In this document: piece after piece, positions 1 to 13,700 of the stretch
Position numbering within the stretch: position 1 is the stretch's first letter
Layout: each line of letters starts with the position of its first letter
Source: Heliopora coerulea
Taxonomy: Eukaryota > Cnidaria > Anthozoa > Scleralcyonacea > Helioporidae
Length of the DNA stretch: 64,000 nt
Reading direction: 5' to 3'
Assembly (NCBI GenBank): GCA_030142905.1
Contig: JASJOG010000008.1
Span: 2,232,001-2,296,000, forward strand
Position numbers and translations under genes: made by a program
The notes under the pieces: generated by a model
What the model was told of the DNA's origin: nothing
What the model saw: only the letters and a program-made list of their open reading frames with translations
Database searches by the model: none

Positions 1-367
1 AATATCCACCATAAAGTTTGCTGTGCAGTTGCAATCAATAACCTTTCTTTCTATTACACAGCATTCGAGCAGTTCAAAATCTGTTATTTTCTATCTGTTT
101 TTATGTTATTTCTAAGCTTTTATTTAAATCAAAAATTATCTGTAAAAGCCCTCTATAATGTACAAGGAAAACGGAAAAAATTATTGATAGATTTTGATAC
201 TCCCGGGAAAACACAACTTCTAGAAATGGACCAGACCTACCTTTCCACAAAGAAGTAAATGTAAACACAGAAAAGACTGAAACCTCCCTAGTACATGTAA
301 GCCTACTTCTGCACCTGTGGAAATGCCCATGGTTACAGTAAAGGCCAAATAAGCCCCAATAACAAAG

Positions 368-859
368 TTAGCAAAGGTAGTTGTTTTCATTTCGTGCTTT
401 GCGAATTCTTTGAAGATCGTGTTCATTAAGGGTAGTGCTGTGCATAAGCTCAACGGAACCATTAACAAGACAATTTAGGAGAGGTTCTCTGTGCACTTGG
501 AAAACAAAAGCTGCTTCCATATTGAACTTGTGGGACATATTGTGAAGAAGTACCAATTGCACATCTCTGACTAGTTCATCTTGCCGGGTGTTAGTAGAAA
601 GTTCATTTTCTGTACCGTTGTTGCTTTCTTTTGTTTTGTCCGGTATATCGTCTTTTGCACCAAGAAATATATCCAGCGATGCACTTAATAGCTTTCCAAG
701 TGCATGACATGCTTTCTTTTGTTTTGGGTACTGTTTCAGTTTGTCGCCGATCTGCAAAATCAGTCTTCTTTGTTTTGTTTTCTTTTGCTTTCCAAGCATT
801 GGTGTCTTCAGTTGGTGGAATTGGCTGGGGTGCTTGGCATCTGGGCAACTTTTGAACAA
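368..859 (-). pseudogene. Unassigned ORF downstream of the hAT remnant
   Basis: A 163-codon open stretch in the same frame as the hAT remnant at 1013-1912, separated from it by several stops. It is rich in Lys/Gln at the start and carries HNMSHKFNMEAAFVFQVHRE near the end. I do not recognise a domain. It may be another part of the same dead element or a host exon. Confidence 0.25.
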
Positions 860-1012
860 TCTTCGAAACTCACTTGCTTACCCTGCTAGTGCGTGATTGC
901 TTCTCTTTAGGAATCTCTTTCACTATCTCTTACTTGTATGTCGCTTTAATATGGTAGGTTATTTGCTCTGCTTTTCCCTTTGTCGCTCAATTGAAAATTT
1001 GACGGAAAGATT

Positions 1013-1912
1013 TCAGTTAAAGAAACAGAACGCTTTCATGGTACTCCCATCGAGGGGTCTTCGTTTTTCATCAAGAATTTCATAGTATCTAGAGAAGAAA
1101 CTTTCAGCATCACAAGACCCGAAGGTTGTTTTACAGTAACATGAGGCTAACATGTACAGCGCAAGCGGGGTGCTTGCCTCGGACTTCCAAAATAGGGTCA
1201 ACTTTATGTTTCCATATTCACTGTGTTTAACAGTAAGAGGGCCAAGGTTGTTTAAAGAAAGCCCTCTTTCTTCCTTTGAAACAGCTTGAAATTCAGAGGA
1301 TGCTACAATATCAATGGAATTGAAGTAACCGTCCACATTAGTAAGATTTCTCGGAACTCGAGTTTTATCCAAAAACTTTGAAGCTGGCTGTGGCCCATCC
1401 ATGAAATACTTGCAGAGTTTTGAATGAGGAGCGATGAAGGCTCAACTGAGTAGGTACAACAGTTCTTTCTTTACATGGCATGTGAAGTTGAAAACCCTTT
1501 CAAAACAAAATTCTTGATCATTTTCTTCCAGGTCAGTGTTTGCATGAAGATAGTTCAGTGATCTCTCTATCTTTTCATATGCCCATGTAACATGTGGCAT
1601 ACTTTCTTGAAAATCAGTTAAGTGTGCTATGAAAGTCGGTGCTCTGACCTTCAGAAATGCCTCTTGAACATGAAGCTTCTTCAGAAAACTTTGTCCCTGA
1701 AACATTTCTTTTAACCGACGGAGAGAATTACTCGCTCTAGTGCTTCCTCGATTAAGCACTTCTTTGATGAAATCTTTGTAGAAGACGAAGACGACGTAGT
1801 ACTTAGCGTTCTGGAGACCATAGTCAAACCAGACACTCCAGCTTTTATTGGTTTGAGGTGTTGCCATGGTAACCAAGTGTCCTGGCTTTGGCATGTAATG
1901 TAACGTGGACAC
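1013..1912 (-). pseudogene. hAT-superfamily transposase remnant
   Basis: Two open stretches (1912-1442 and 1402-1013) are in one frame, split by a single TGA near 1440. The upstream part has a WSVWFDYGLQNAKYY region and helical ...FLKVRAPTFIAHLTDFQES, like the transposase middle domain. The downstream part ends with LALYMLASCYCKTTFGSCDA and ESFFSRYYEILDEKRRPL. That resembles the hAT C-terminal dimerisation motif (usually SADAERSFS...R..L). Reading on, further stops show the element is dead. Terminal repeats were not found. The superfamily is inferred from this motif only. Confidence 0.55.
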
Positions 1913-1953
1913 AAAGTAACAAGCTGGCCATTGTTTTACAAAATGCCTATTTC

Positions 1954-2088
1954 ATGTCCGCCACGTCGTCGGAATTAGAAGCACAGATATCAGCACATTT
2001 TATGTCGTATGAATGTACAGTTTTCGTCACTGATTACAGCCTTCGTAATTCGCCTGGGTACTCGGCAATTGCCCACGCAAATGCGGAG
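1954..2088 (+). CDS. Candidate first exon, 45 codons, unassigned
   Basis: An ATG opens 45 codons beginning MSATSSELEAQISAHFMSYE and ending at a strong donor (GAG|GTAAGT). The stretch is richer in CpG than its surroundings, as promoter-proximal first exons often are. It points toward UXS1, but it ends in phase 0 while the first placed UXS1 exon needs two bases of a split codon. It also has no obvious membrane anchor. If it belongs to UXS1, another exon must lie between. It could equally be an unrelated first exon or a chance ORF. Confidence 0.25.
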
Positions 2089-4686
2089 GTAAGTTACGAT
2101 TTTCTGGTTTACCTCGGCAAAAAAAAAAATGCCGAGGCAAGACATGTACTTGTTTCAGTGTCTATTTAAATATTCTTCTTGCAAATGCTGTTCGAAAATT
2201 ACTGTTTGGCCATCATTGTGTCATTTCTAGAAAAACAATGCGGCTTTTTCTTTTGGACGGCGCGGTAATTGGTAATTGCGTAATGCATGCATGTCGCATG
2301 AAACGTCTTACGGCTAATCGCAGTTAACGCCGTGTGGCGAATCTTGACAAGTCAATATTACTCCTAAAATTAAAGGAGTGTAAATACGTTTATATTTGGG
2401 GTTTTTTTGCTATCGATTTGTCACCTTGGTTGCCAGAGGTTTTTCCAAGTTCGCGGGGGGAACCGTATATACTTAGCCTATCACGACGAGAGATTATAGG
2501 CTTCAGCCTAGTTTAATTACACAAACAAGTTTCCTTTAACAATTTTCAATTAGATACGTCTTACGTGCTCGTGTGAATAAGGAAACTTGACAAGTTTTTC
2601 CTTTACAAGTACAAAAACTTGTCATAATACGGCTCGGCTGCGCTATAGCTAACTAGTTTGCGTGAACCTTCTTTCATACGGTTCGTTAATAAATTAATCA
2701 TGGTACTTTTTCTTAAGTTTTAAATTAGACCCTTATTTCCGTCACATGATATAACATTAATAATTGCCAAACAGAAACTGAACAGAATAGGCGCAATTTT
2801 GTTCAATCGTTTGTGCATGAGTGCCAGTTGTGACAACAGTATTTTGCCGAAATGTTTGCCTAACTGTGCCGAAGCGATTGCCGAACTAACGTACAGTAAA
2901 TTTATTTATGTTTTTCGGCAGAAAGAAATTGGCGAGGGAAAACTAGTTGAATTACAAAGGCTGCTGATTGCGCGACTGTTCTGCTTTTGGGTGCAGTTAA
3001 AAATTGTGAGTCAAGGAGATATGCCACAGAAATGCCATTGGGGAAAAGTTAGGCAAAATAAAAAAAAAACGGCCATGACATTAAGTAGATAATTTCCTTC
3101 ATCATCGCCGAGTTCGTTCACAATCATTGCCACTGTTTTATTCTTAACTAACCATTTCGACTCAGCTTTGTTTTTCTAATGCATATCAAATACAGTACAA
3201 AGTAATTGCGCACCTGCGAGGAGTTTGGGATCGCTCCCCTCTTAGCAACTCGAGATTGCCGAAATTTTTGCGTTAGCGGATGACAAACTTGTTAAGCCGT
3301 ACATTTTGATGCATTCCTGAGAATTCTTAAATTTTTCAATTTTGCAGAGCTTGAAATAGAAATCTATTATGTATGGCCTGCCATTTTAATTATATTTTGG
3401 TGGACCAAGCAAATTATATCCTGCAATTTCTAATCTTCAGCATTTCAATCATTTTCGTCAAAAATGGTCACGGTTCAAGTACATTGGCGAGTGTGATCTA
3501 CCCGCTTGTAAGCCATATTAAACAATATTATCGAAAATATCTATCAAGTAATCGTTCAGACGTTCAACAGTTTAAATTTTCAATTAGTACTCCTATTACT
3601 TCAACTTGAATCTAATGAAAAGTGAAGTTTTCAACATGTGAAATGGATCAGAATCAGCTTGTGTGGTTGTGAGGTCAATGTCAAGAAATAGGACAAGTCA
3701 CAACACATATACACTTTTGTTGGATTGGAGAAAAAAATAATGGGAGAAAAAAAAAAGAAAAATTTACCGTGGACCGTTTCAAAAAAACAACTAATCGGGC
3801 TAAAAAATCACCTGTCGTCGGGAATGAAATTGAAACTGAAAAAAGAAAAAAATCGAAAAGGGAAACTGAAAAACACCATGCTGTCTGGAGAGGCCCATGT
3901 CATGACTTTCAAACGTGTATATAGCACATTGACCAGAATGGGCAATATTTGCTCCTTGACAAAATCCAGGTGGAGACATTGTTTTTAGAACGTAATACGA
4001 AAACGAATGGCTGAACCACGTCATGATGGGTAAAGGTGAGGACAAACAGTCTTCACAAAGTCTGACCATTGCCATATTACCAACATGGACGATATTGATT
4101 TCAACCGTGCTTGCACATGATATTTTCCAGTGCTCAATACGAAGTGACCTCCGTCAGAACGGATTTCCTCCAATTACCTTCTCTTCCAAATTCCCCCACC
4201 CCCAAGTCTTTGCAATTGCCCACTGGGGGGTGCACATGGACCCCGGTAGAGAAGCGCTGCATGTATGACATATATTTAATGTAAATTAAAGGGTGTTGTT
4301 CGCATGCTTGAAATTACTGTGTGTGTACAATTTGAAGCATACTTTGGGTTTTTAAATTTATTTTAAATTGTTTCTTTTTCATAAGAAATTTTCTGTACAT
4401 ATTTGTCAATGCAGCGGCATTCGCTAGTATCTAGTTTTATATGTCTGGTCCCTATTCCCCCAACTGCAAGAAGGGCACTGATGCAGTGCGAAGATAAGAC
4501 CCTGGGTAAGGCAACTATTCCGGTACTGTGTATGTTTTTCTGGTCGTAGTTTTTCATTGTTGAAGTATACCTGAAAAAACATCCAAAAAATAAACTTGAG
4601 TTTGTAAGTAAATTCACTGGTTAGATAAGTAAATGATTAGCATTATATTTTAATTTTTGAGTAAAAATATCCTTTCATTTTATTAG
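2089..4686. other. Intergenic or 5' intron region
   Basis: A+T-rich sequence between the candidate first exon and the first placed UXS1 exon. Short ORFs here show no recognisable domains and mostly start at non-ATG codons. The missing UXS1 membrane-anchor exon may lie here or upstream of the window. Confidence 0.4.
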
Positions 4687-4750
4687 CTTGGTCGTACGTT
4701 TTCAACATTTAAAAGAGATGCGTGCAGAGCTTGAGAAACGTTATATTGAG
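4687..4750 (+). CDS. UXS1: UXS1 exon a (stem region)
   Basis: The acceptor TATTAG precedes it and donor GTTTGT follows. It codes [12 protein letters not shown], the charged stem after the membrane anchor in animal UXS1. It ends in phase 0. The preceding exon is not identified, so the 5' boundary is the least certain part of the gene. Confidence 0.7.
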
Positions 4751-7700
4751 GTTTGTAAACTTCCTTTTAGTCAAAGTGAGTAATGGTATGCGTACTATTA
4801 GGACATGTAAGATACTGGTGATTAAGGCTACGCTTACACTAGACCAAATTTCTCCGGATTCATAGTCAATCCGGAGACTTTTTCTTCACATTCAAAGTAG
4901 CCGTTTCCACTGAAGTAGCGAACCCGGCATTAAAAGTCTTCGGATTGCGCACGAATCCGGATAAATATGAATCTGGAAAAGAAACTGCATACTATGAATC
5001 TGGATACTTTGAATCTGGATACTTTGAATCTGGAGAGCTATGACTTCAGAGAAGTTGTCATCGTTTTTGTGTACAACAGCAGAAATAGCCATTGTTAGGA
5101 TAATTTTTTTTTCTTTTTTATCAACGGTTGTGATAAACAACGTAGGGAAAAAAAATTTTCGATTGTCTGGTGTTACTGTCAACAAAAATTATGAGGTTTA
5201 CGTCCATTCTCAGATAAAAAAGTGCTGTTTACTGTTACACGAGCATGCAACTAACCCAGATACTTTTTTCTGTGTAAACGGCAAACGAAGTCGAATACAT
5301 TTTTTGTGTGAATCTGAATGCTTTTTGAATCTGAAGACTTCTGCTGTAGTGTAAACGTACTGTATGCTTAAATGAAACCCGGAAACCTACAAGTAGGTAG
5401 GGTTTGTGGAAGTCCCAAGAACTGTATTGTTCAATTTGATTGGCTGCAGATGGTTTTTTATCGTTAATGACAGCATGGCATCGGCAGCAGATGGTTTTTA
5501 TCGATATCTTATCCGTTATTTCTTTACTGTTTGTTTGAACCATATGTATAAAGTAATACTCGACAGCCTTTTTTCGATTTAATTATGTTTCATCGTCACC
5601 ATTTCAATTATGTATGCCCTCATCAGAGCGCGACGTTTCCTATGTACCAAAAAATATATAAAAGGTACTAAGTTAAAACAATTTTTAATTATAATTTAAA
5701 AGCTTTGAGGCTTGATTGTTCACTTGCCTCAACATGGATTTTATTCTAGAACACAGAACCCCTGTAGTGAAAATATGTTTATCTGCTACTGTTTTACGTC
5801 TTGTAATATTCAAATGCTTGAATGACTACCTCAAATCAGAGGAAAAATCTAGATTTTTTTGTTTCCTCTTTTCGTTTTAGTCGTAAAACCGTAGTCTCCA
5901 AAGCAACTGAATCCTCCTTCTTACGCTCAGCTTTTAATCTTATCCAGTATTGAATGAAAAAAAAAAGTATACATGTTATTTATCCGTCGATGTAGAGAAA
6001 TATTACCTTGATGTGATAAATAGCCTGCACAGTTTTTTGGTAAATAACACGTGCATGTTTTGGAATAAAGTAAGTGAACTTCAAATGGGTTAAAATTGAG
6101 TTTATGTTATTACAGATTATAGAGCCATTGAAACTAAAAGTGTCTGAACTTGAGAAAGGGTGAGTGAATTTACATTACTTGTTTTATGTTTTTAATATTC
6201 TGCGCCTACATTGTCAGCACGTCCGTGCACCCATGAACGATGTTCTTCTGCATTCCATGAACAATGTTGTCAAAAATGCTGTTCAGCAATGATATTTTGT
6301 GTATTTATTGAATCTTTGAGACATTCTCATGAAAATTACTTAATATCGTCTTCGGCAAAAGTTTTATTTTGATGTCTTTTTTCATTGCTAAATTTGGCCA
6401 GTAACTGTAACCGAGAATTCTCTGCGATAAGTGGCCTTCATATATACGGATCACATTGAAGTACGTCTGTAGGCTTTGACAAAAGATAGTCATTTTATAC
6501 AGTGTGTAATAGTTACAGTTGGAACAATTTTGTATGGAATACGTGAAACTCTGGTCCAACAACTAATGTTTGGTTGGAAATTTAAGGAGCTTGAGCGTAA
6601 AAGACTGGGTCTCTAATAAATTGTATCTTGGACGAGCTGCTTAATGATCTTTTAGTGTTGTGACAGTTCGCCAGTCGGTGGGCGAATTGATTAAACAGCT
6701 ACGGTAAAGTGACGATGTCGGTGGAGATTGCAGTTGAGCTACTGACGTTCTAGTGGTAAAAATGGATATCAGATGTCGTGACAAAACAGTACGAATGTGC
6801 ACAGTAGTTGGGATGGTGTATAGTTGGGGGCCAACTACAACGAGGTTAATGTGTAAAACCCTAATGCCAATGGCTAGATAGAATATGAAGAGGCGTAGCC
6901 GTGGAAGGAGATAACCGAGACAACCTTGGTAGGAGTACCGATTATGGAGGGGGTGGACAATCGAAACATATGGTCGGATCAGATGGTATTGCTGAATGAA
7001 GTTCGAGAGAATTAAGCAGCTGGAAAACTGTCTTAAGCTATTGAAGTTACGGTAGCCACTACACTGGAAGACGAAATAGCGATTATGACAGGCCGAGGTA
7101 AATTAACCGATCGTTGGTTGTCGGTATCAATTTTTCTATGTCAGTGGTAGAGATCCCGCTAACATCCAAAATGTCAGATACAGTTGCCGAGGCAGAAGAC
7201 AATGGCTGAGCGATTACCAAAGCAAACTCAACCGGTGCATAGACGATGAAGTATTTTATGTTAGCCGAAGCCTAGTGTAGGGTACACGGACGAGGAAAAT
7301 TGTTGTGCTCAAGCGAACTTCAACTGAGCAACTGATACCGGGCTTCGGCGCCCCAATGTGTAGTTTGCTCCTAGACCCTGAAATCATGTACGTCTGAGGC
7401 GAAAGGGCACCCCGGGAAACCAATCCCTGGCATATGAAATTGTTCCCCCATATCAGGGACGTACTCATTGACGGACGTACCCCCCTAGCAAAATTTTGCT
7501 CAGGGCTCCAGGAAGGCCTGGACAGGCATGGCTGCAGGTATGTTAGTACATGGCATCGTTTGCTTATCACATATACGCCGAGAGCTGCTAGATATCCATA
7601 ATATTCAGGTTTGTTTATTTGTTACAAAAGTAATAACATAAACACCATTTGTTATCTTTTAAAAGTTATGAGGCTAATTCTGGTATTACCTTGAGGAAAA

Positions 7701-10700
7701 CTTCATGTGATACCTTTACTTGGTTGTACATGCTCTGTTAAATTTGCAGTGCTTTACTTACTAGTGAAAATTTTCAGTAACGAGTTGTAAATTCTATTTT
7801 AGTAAAAAGAGGTATCCTCCAGCCAAAGATCTTCCCGAAGGTTATCGAAAACGAATTTTGGTAAGAATGAAAAAACAGTCAAGGAAGCAAAGCATATCAA
7901 TAAACTACTTAGAACGGCATTGCGTAGCAAATAGCAAGATGATAGAGAACCGCCAGAATCGCAAGTAATCCATTTTTTCCATGGGGAAGTGGAAAAAACA
8001 ACAATAAAAAGAAACAAAAACAAAAAAAAATCATTGAAAAAGAAAAACAGGAGTTTTCACAAATTAGTCAATCTGTTGAATATCGGAACTGTGGAGTTGT
8101 CCTCTAGATTGATCGTTTTGACGTAACTGGAAAGGGGTTCTGTTCGGTGCTGTATAGGTTCAACAGTTTGTTTCCCAGCCGCGTCAATAAGATGGAGAAA
8201 CGCGGTTGACAACCAGAAATTGTCATTCTTTTCTTTTTTTCTATAGAGCCTCCGAAATCCAGGCATTACTTACCTGGATTTTTTGCGACATGAACGAGAA
8301 CTTTCATGATTCAGTTGTTGTTCATGTCACATACGTACCTTTGCTTGAACAAGCTTATATATTGCAATTCGATGCAGACCGGAAAATTAACATAATCAAA
8401 TTTTATGGAAAACTGGAAAAAATCTGCAAGAACAATTTTGTGAGAATCGAAGAAGACATGTTGAAGAAGGTTTATCGGTTTTGTTATGACCTAATGCCAT
8501 CTATTGAAGCAGGGTCACTTTTCTTTCGACTTAGGTTTCAAAGGAAAAAAAAAGAACACTAAGTAATGTGCTTTTTGTGCTTCTCTACTGTATTCAAGGT
8601 GTGGAATCGAATCATACCTGGCAGCATTGAATTTGTTGTTTTAAAATTTTGCTCTCGCTTAATTACATGAAAAAGACGTCAACGTTGGCTGTCTGGACCT
8701 TTATATTTTATAGCCATTCACTGGAATTATAAATCACTAGATTAATGTCTTATAGAAACAATATAGTACTTTAGTAACGTCTTGTGAAAAGTTTTGTGAC
8801 CGGTTTATGAGAAATATCGCCAGGTTTTAATTCAATATCATTATTACTGAACTGGATGGACTACTGGTTACATTCTACGGGAAGGAACGAATGATTGAAA
8901 ATGTCGATAAAATCCCCTGGGCTCTTGTTATCGAAACTATTTATTGTGCTGTTATTGTAGTCGAAACTATTGTCCTATGTATTGTACAATGTTATAGCAA
9001 TCATGGGCTGTTATTGCACGTGACGAAATTGTGACAACTGTGAGATGGCTCAACGACGAGTTAACATGAACGCGATTCACTTTAGTAAACGTGGAGTGGC
9101 AATTGTAGTTTAATGTTTGAGAAACATGAGAGCTTGGATATATTGTGGTAGATGAACGATCTTCAAGCTCGATACTCAGAAAATGATTTCTGAGCCCCAG
9201 ACGGGGCTGTTGAGTCTAGACAAAGTGTTCTCGTTTTCTCCACCTTGGTTTTATCTAGTGCAATCGTTCTTCTGAACTCACTGGGCACGTTGTTTATTTT
9301 CTGGATATTACTCAACTCGTTGTTTGATTTCGATCACATCATTGTTTCATCTTTCATCTGCGTTTACCTGTAAGATTTCTAATTGCCTTGCTAACGAGTT
9401 TCCCCGTCACTTTTCGGTGAGTGTTCTCCAGCTAATTTTTATCCTCCTGCGCACAGCAAAAGCGCAGCGACGGTATAACATGTTATAGGACAGGCAGCAA
9501 GACAACTCCAAATTCAATGAAGAAGTCATGAGTGAAAGACAATGAAATACAACTGGGTAGAAAACAATCAGAATAAGATTCGAAGTTAGACTGCCAGAGT
9601 TAGATTCATACAGTCAGTTTGATACAAGTTAAACTGTTTGAGTTACACGGGTTTTTAGTACATGGGTTTTGTAGTGGACTTAGTGTGGTAGAGTAGGGCT
9701 GTCAGAAGTACAGGTATACTATGGGGGTTGGATTGCTAGTGTTGGACGTTTAGAGTTGGAGTTGTATAATTTGAAGTAGAGGTGGAGGTTTAATTGGATT
9801 TAGAGATTGGGGAAGAGAGTAAGAAGTATGAGAAACTGACATGAGATGTGGGGGAGAGAGCGAGAGGGAGTGTGTGTGCGTGTGTATGTGAGTCTCTGGG
9901 GGAAAGGGAGAGAGGGAGAGGGGGAAGAGAGTCTCTCGGTGAGTGAGAGTGAGAGTTTGAGTAAGTTAGAATGAGAGTGGGAGTGGGGTTGAGAGTGAGA
10001 GTGGAAGAGTGAGAGAGTGAGTTAGAGTTGGGCTGCTGGTGGCACATTGGTATTGTAGGTGTCTCTCACCACTGTGACTAGGGTTCGATTCCGGCTGTGT
10101 ACAGTTATCTGATAAAGTTACCCTGGTCACATGTGAGAAGAGTGTTGTCCAGTTTGACTCTGCCAAGCATCGCAAGTTTACTCCGGGTACTCCGGTTTCC
10201 TCCTAGACCCATGAGGGGTGACCCTTACTGAACCTCTAGGGAGAGCAGCTTAGGTGGCTGATAGGGTTATCCAGCATGAATAAGGACACTTTACTTTTAC
10301 TTTTGAGTCGGAAAGTTAGAGAGATAAAGGTAGGGAGTGAAAGTTAGAATCACCATTGAAGTAAGAGTAAGAATTAGTGACGGTGTAGATACAGGGTTGG
10401 GAATCGAAATGAAGTCAGAGCTTGAATTGGACTTGGAGACGAACTGGATATTGAAGTAGGAAAGAATTTTCAAAGTAAAAGACCTAGAGTTAGATGAAAG
10501 GGGATATGTGGAATATAATAGAATAAATGTATAAAGTGTTTGTTCTTTATGTAGGTTACGGGAGGTGCAGGTTTTGTTGGTTCGCACTTAGTAGACGCAC
10601 TGATGATGGCTGGACACGAGGTGTGGAATCTCTTTTTTTCTTCGAAACCTTTCTACTTTAAAAATGCTTTCAATTTCCAGTTTATTAGTCACGTTAATAT

Positions 10701-13700
10701 GCACTTTTATTGAAAACTTGATACCGCGATTTGCTGACGTTCATGCTCCATGCATCTCAGGTTACAGTCGTGGACAACTACTTTACTGGTCGGAAACGAA
10801 ATATTGAACATTGGTACGTTTTGTGACCACATTTCTCTTAGAATTTTGAAGTAAACTATTTAATTTTAATGTCTGTGACGCAATATTTTAAACTGTTTAC
10901 GAAACTTTTCCGGATTAACTTAATCGTTTCCAAAACTTATGATCTGTTGTGTAATTTTTTTTGAACATTGGCAAGACGATAAGTAGTATGAAAAATAAGG
11001 CTTGTTACAAACGTTACTTCTTCAAAACATCCTGCAATTTTAATTTTAATTTTAAAGGTATCTTATCAGTAAATTGTCGGTTTCCTTAACTCAGCAGCCG
11101 TGACACCTTGCGTAGTATATATGCATGAATATTGAGTGTTAACGGCCTGTCTAGGAGTAATCAAACGCCTGAGAACTTTGAAGTGCTACCTTTTTTTAAC
11201 TAGGATTAAATAAAGAAACAAAGCTAACAAAGAAACAAACAAACTAACTAACGAACAAAGAAACAAATAAACAAACTTACTGACAAACAAACAAACAAGC
11301 AACAAACAAAGAAACAAACAAACGACCTATCTTACGAACAAAATAAATGAATAAATAAATGAATTGGAATTTAAGGTAATATCATTAACTTTTAAAGGGC
11401 ACTCTCCCCTTAACGAGTAAAATCGTGTGGCGTTCGCAAGAGTAAAATAACAGAAGTCTTATTCTGCCGGAAAAGAGTTAAACATTCTATCTGTATCATT
11501 ACGTTTGTTATGTGGAACAGTTTGTTTCGTTCAGTTTACATGATGTAAGCCAATGATCTATTGGCATTGCATCTGATGAAGATCTGAGTCAACTGGTGGA
11601 AAGTTTAAATGAGAATGATTCGCAACTTTCACACCCTATCACTCATCAAAGTGCTGCTTTTAGAGCTCATTAGATTTTACTGACCATTCAACCTGACTCC
11701 TAGTTTTGCTATTGCTGATAATTATTAACATAATCATCATCATCATCATCACCATCCTCATATTACTGTAATTATTTTCATTATCGTAATCATTATCACT
11801 ATAAATATTGTTGTCATAATCATCATAAATATCTTTATCGTGATCATGACCATGATACTAATTAACTGTCATGGTTATAATCATTATTGTCCATTTTAGG
11901 CTAGGTCATCCCAATTTTGAAATGATAAATCACGATGTCGTTGAGCCGCTTTTCATTGAAGGTAAAGCTTTGTGTTATTTAACCATAACAATAAAGTTTT
12001 GTGCACGTACTTACTGAAAATAAAGCCTGGTTCATACGAGTAAAGCAAGTGTAAACACAAGGTGGAAACAAAAGATAATTCAAAGCAGGTATTCCTGAGG
12101 GACAAAGCAAGCATAAGCACAAGCACACAAAATAAAAGTAAGCACACGCTTAAGTATAAGTTTAAGACAAAGAGAAAGCAAAAGGTCTTTTATTTTGTGC
12201 TCGTGTTTCTATATATGGCATGTGCATGCGATAGCGTTTGCATGATTCGTGTGAATCAGACTTAAGGCTATGTGTTATTAAACGAAAACAATTAAGACAA
12301 CCATTTAAAAGTATACACCTTTTGCCCATCTCTTACTGCAATTAAACTTTCATTTAAACGATAGCATTTTTAATTACGCAAACGTGTCGTGATTTTGATA
12401 AAATATATGCCCGATACAGTCGTTTGCTATTAGCGATGTTTAAATACATGTTCTTTGTTGAAGTCAATGACGTCAAGGAAATTTCAACAGTATCATCAGA
12501 AAATCACTAATGGGACGTACAATCAGACAATTAGCGCAAACGTTGACGCAAAAGTACACCTTTAACCATCGTTAGTCACCATAGAACTCTCGTTTATATG
12601 AATTGATACAATCTTCAGTAATGGGGGAATGCATCTTCATTTTGATAGAATGAATGTTCGTTACGGTTGTTTGCTTCTTCTTTAACAATTTTTACGTTCA
12701 AGTACATATGTATGTTGGGTCAACCTCGAGGGAATTTCAAGCGTAGCATGGGAACATCGTTAACGTGATGGCACATTCAGTGAAACAACTAGCCTAAATG
12801 TTAGCGCTTCAACGCCTGAATTTTTTTCTTTTGTTCTTTGATCTCTTTGTTGTCGCTTCGTTGATTGTTATTGTGTTTAAAAGTTCTGAATACAGAACAC
12901 TAAGATTTAAAGGTGCACCCAACTGTTTTTTGACGCACAATGATTTGACTTAGCAACTCTGTTATTTTAAAAGTATTTTTAATGACGAATGAATGACATA
13001 ATTTACCGTCTCGCACTCTTAACTCCAATTTTTCAGTTACGTAATTGTTGTTCGTACCTCGAACACTCTTTTTTTTTTTAGATGCGTATTCACGTGACTA
13101 GCAATTTTGCCGAGGGGGAGTTCCGATCGGGATATACTCCCCTGCAAAAATGGAACATCTCGTTTTTATACACCTAACCTTAACATATATTACAACATTT
13201 TAAACTATTACAGCTTCACTCAGTATCTCGAGCTAAAAGTTTCACCTTGGGTTCAGCATGTTAAGGCTGCTTCTCTTCTCTAATAGACTCTGGTAGTCTC
13301 TGCTTTTTCAAAGCTTTAATGGTTTCGCTTCCATTTTCCATGCTTCTACACTCCAGGAGACATAAAAGTTGCAAGGGACATTCAGTATGAATCCTTTTTC
13401 TAAAAGGGTAACCCCTCTTACAACATTGTCCTTCCATCTCATAAATAGTATCCGGAACTTTGACTTCTTTCCACAGACCTCGACTGTTTTACGTCCTCGA
13501 AATGAGTACGATCTCACCCATTTCAGGTAATTGGGATCGCCCTGTCTGGATCCTACGATATTCCATTCAATTGTGTATGTATTATCTTCTCCACCTTGAC
13601 CATTCGTGTTGTCTGGCGCGGTTTTCGAGGTGCTTTGAGCCTTCGATTGCATATATTCAATTTGCAGTCACGTGAGCGTTTGTGAGTTACTTTGCGGCCA

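Noticed and set aside
4023..4268. Possible UXS1 first exon
   Set aside because: The hydrophobic stretch has no suitable donor in the phase needed, and the N-terminus does not resemble UXS1.
7799..8023. Minus-strand ORF rich in Phe/Leu
   Set aside because: It overlaps UXS1 exon c in antisense and has no recognisable domain.
9790..10175. Ser/Leu/Thr-rich minus-strand ORFs
   Set aside because: Low-complexity GAGAGT tract on the other strand.
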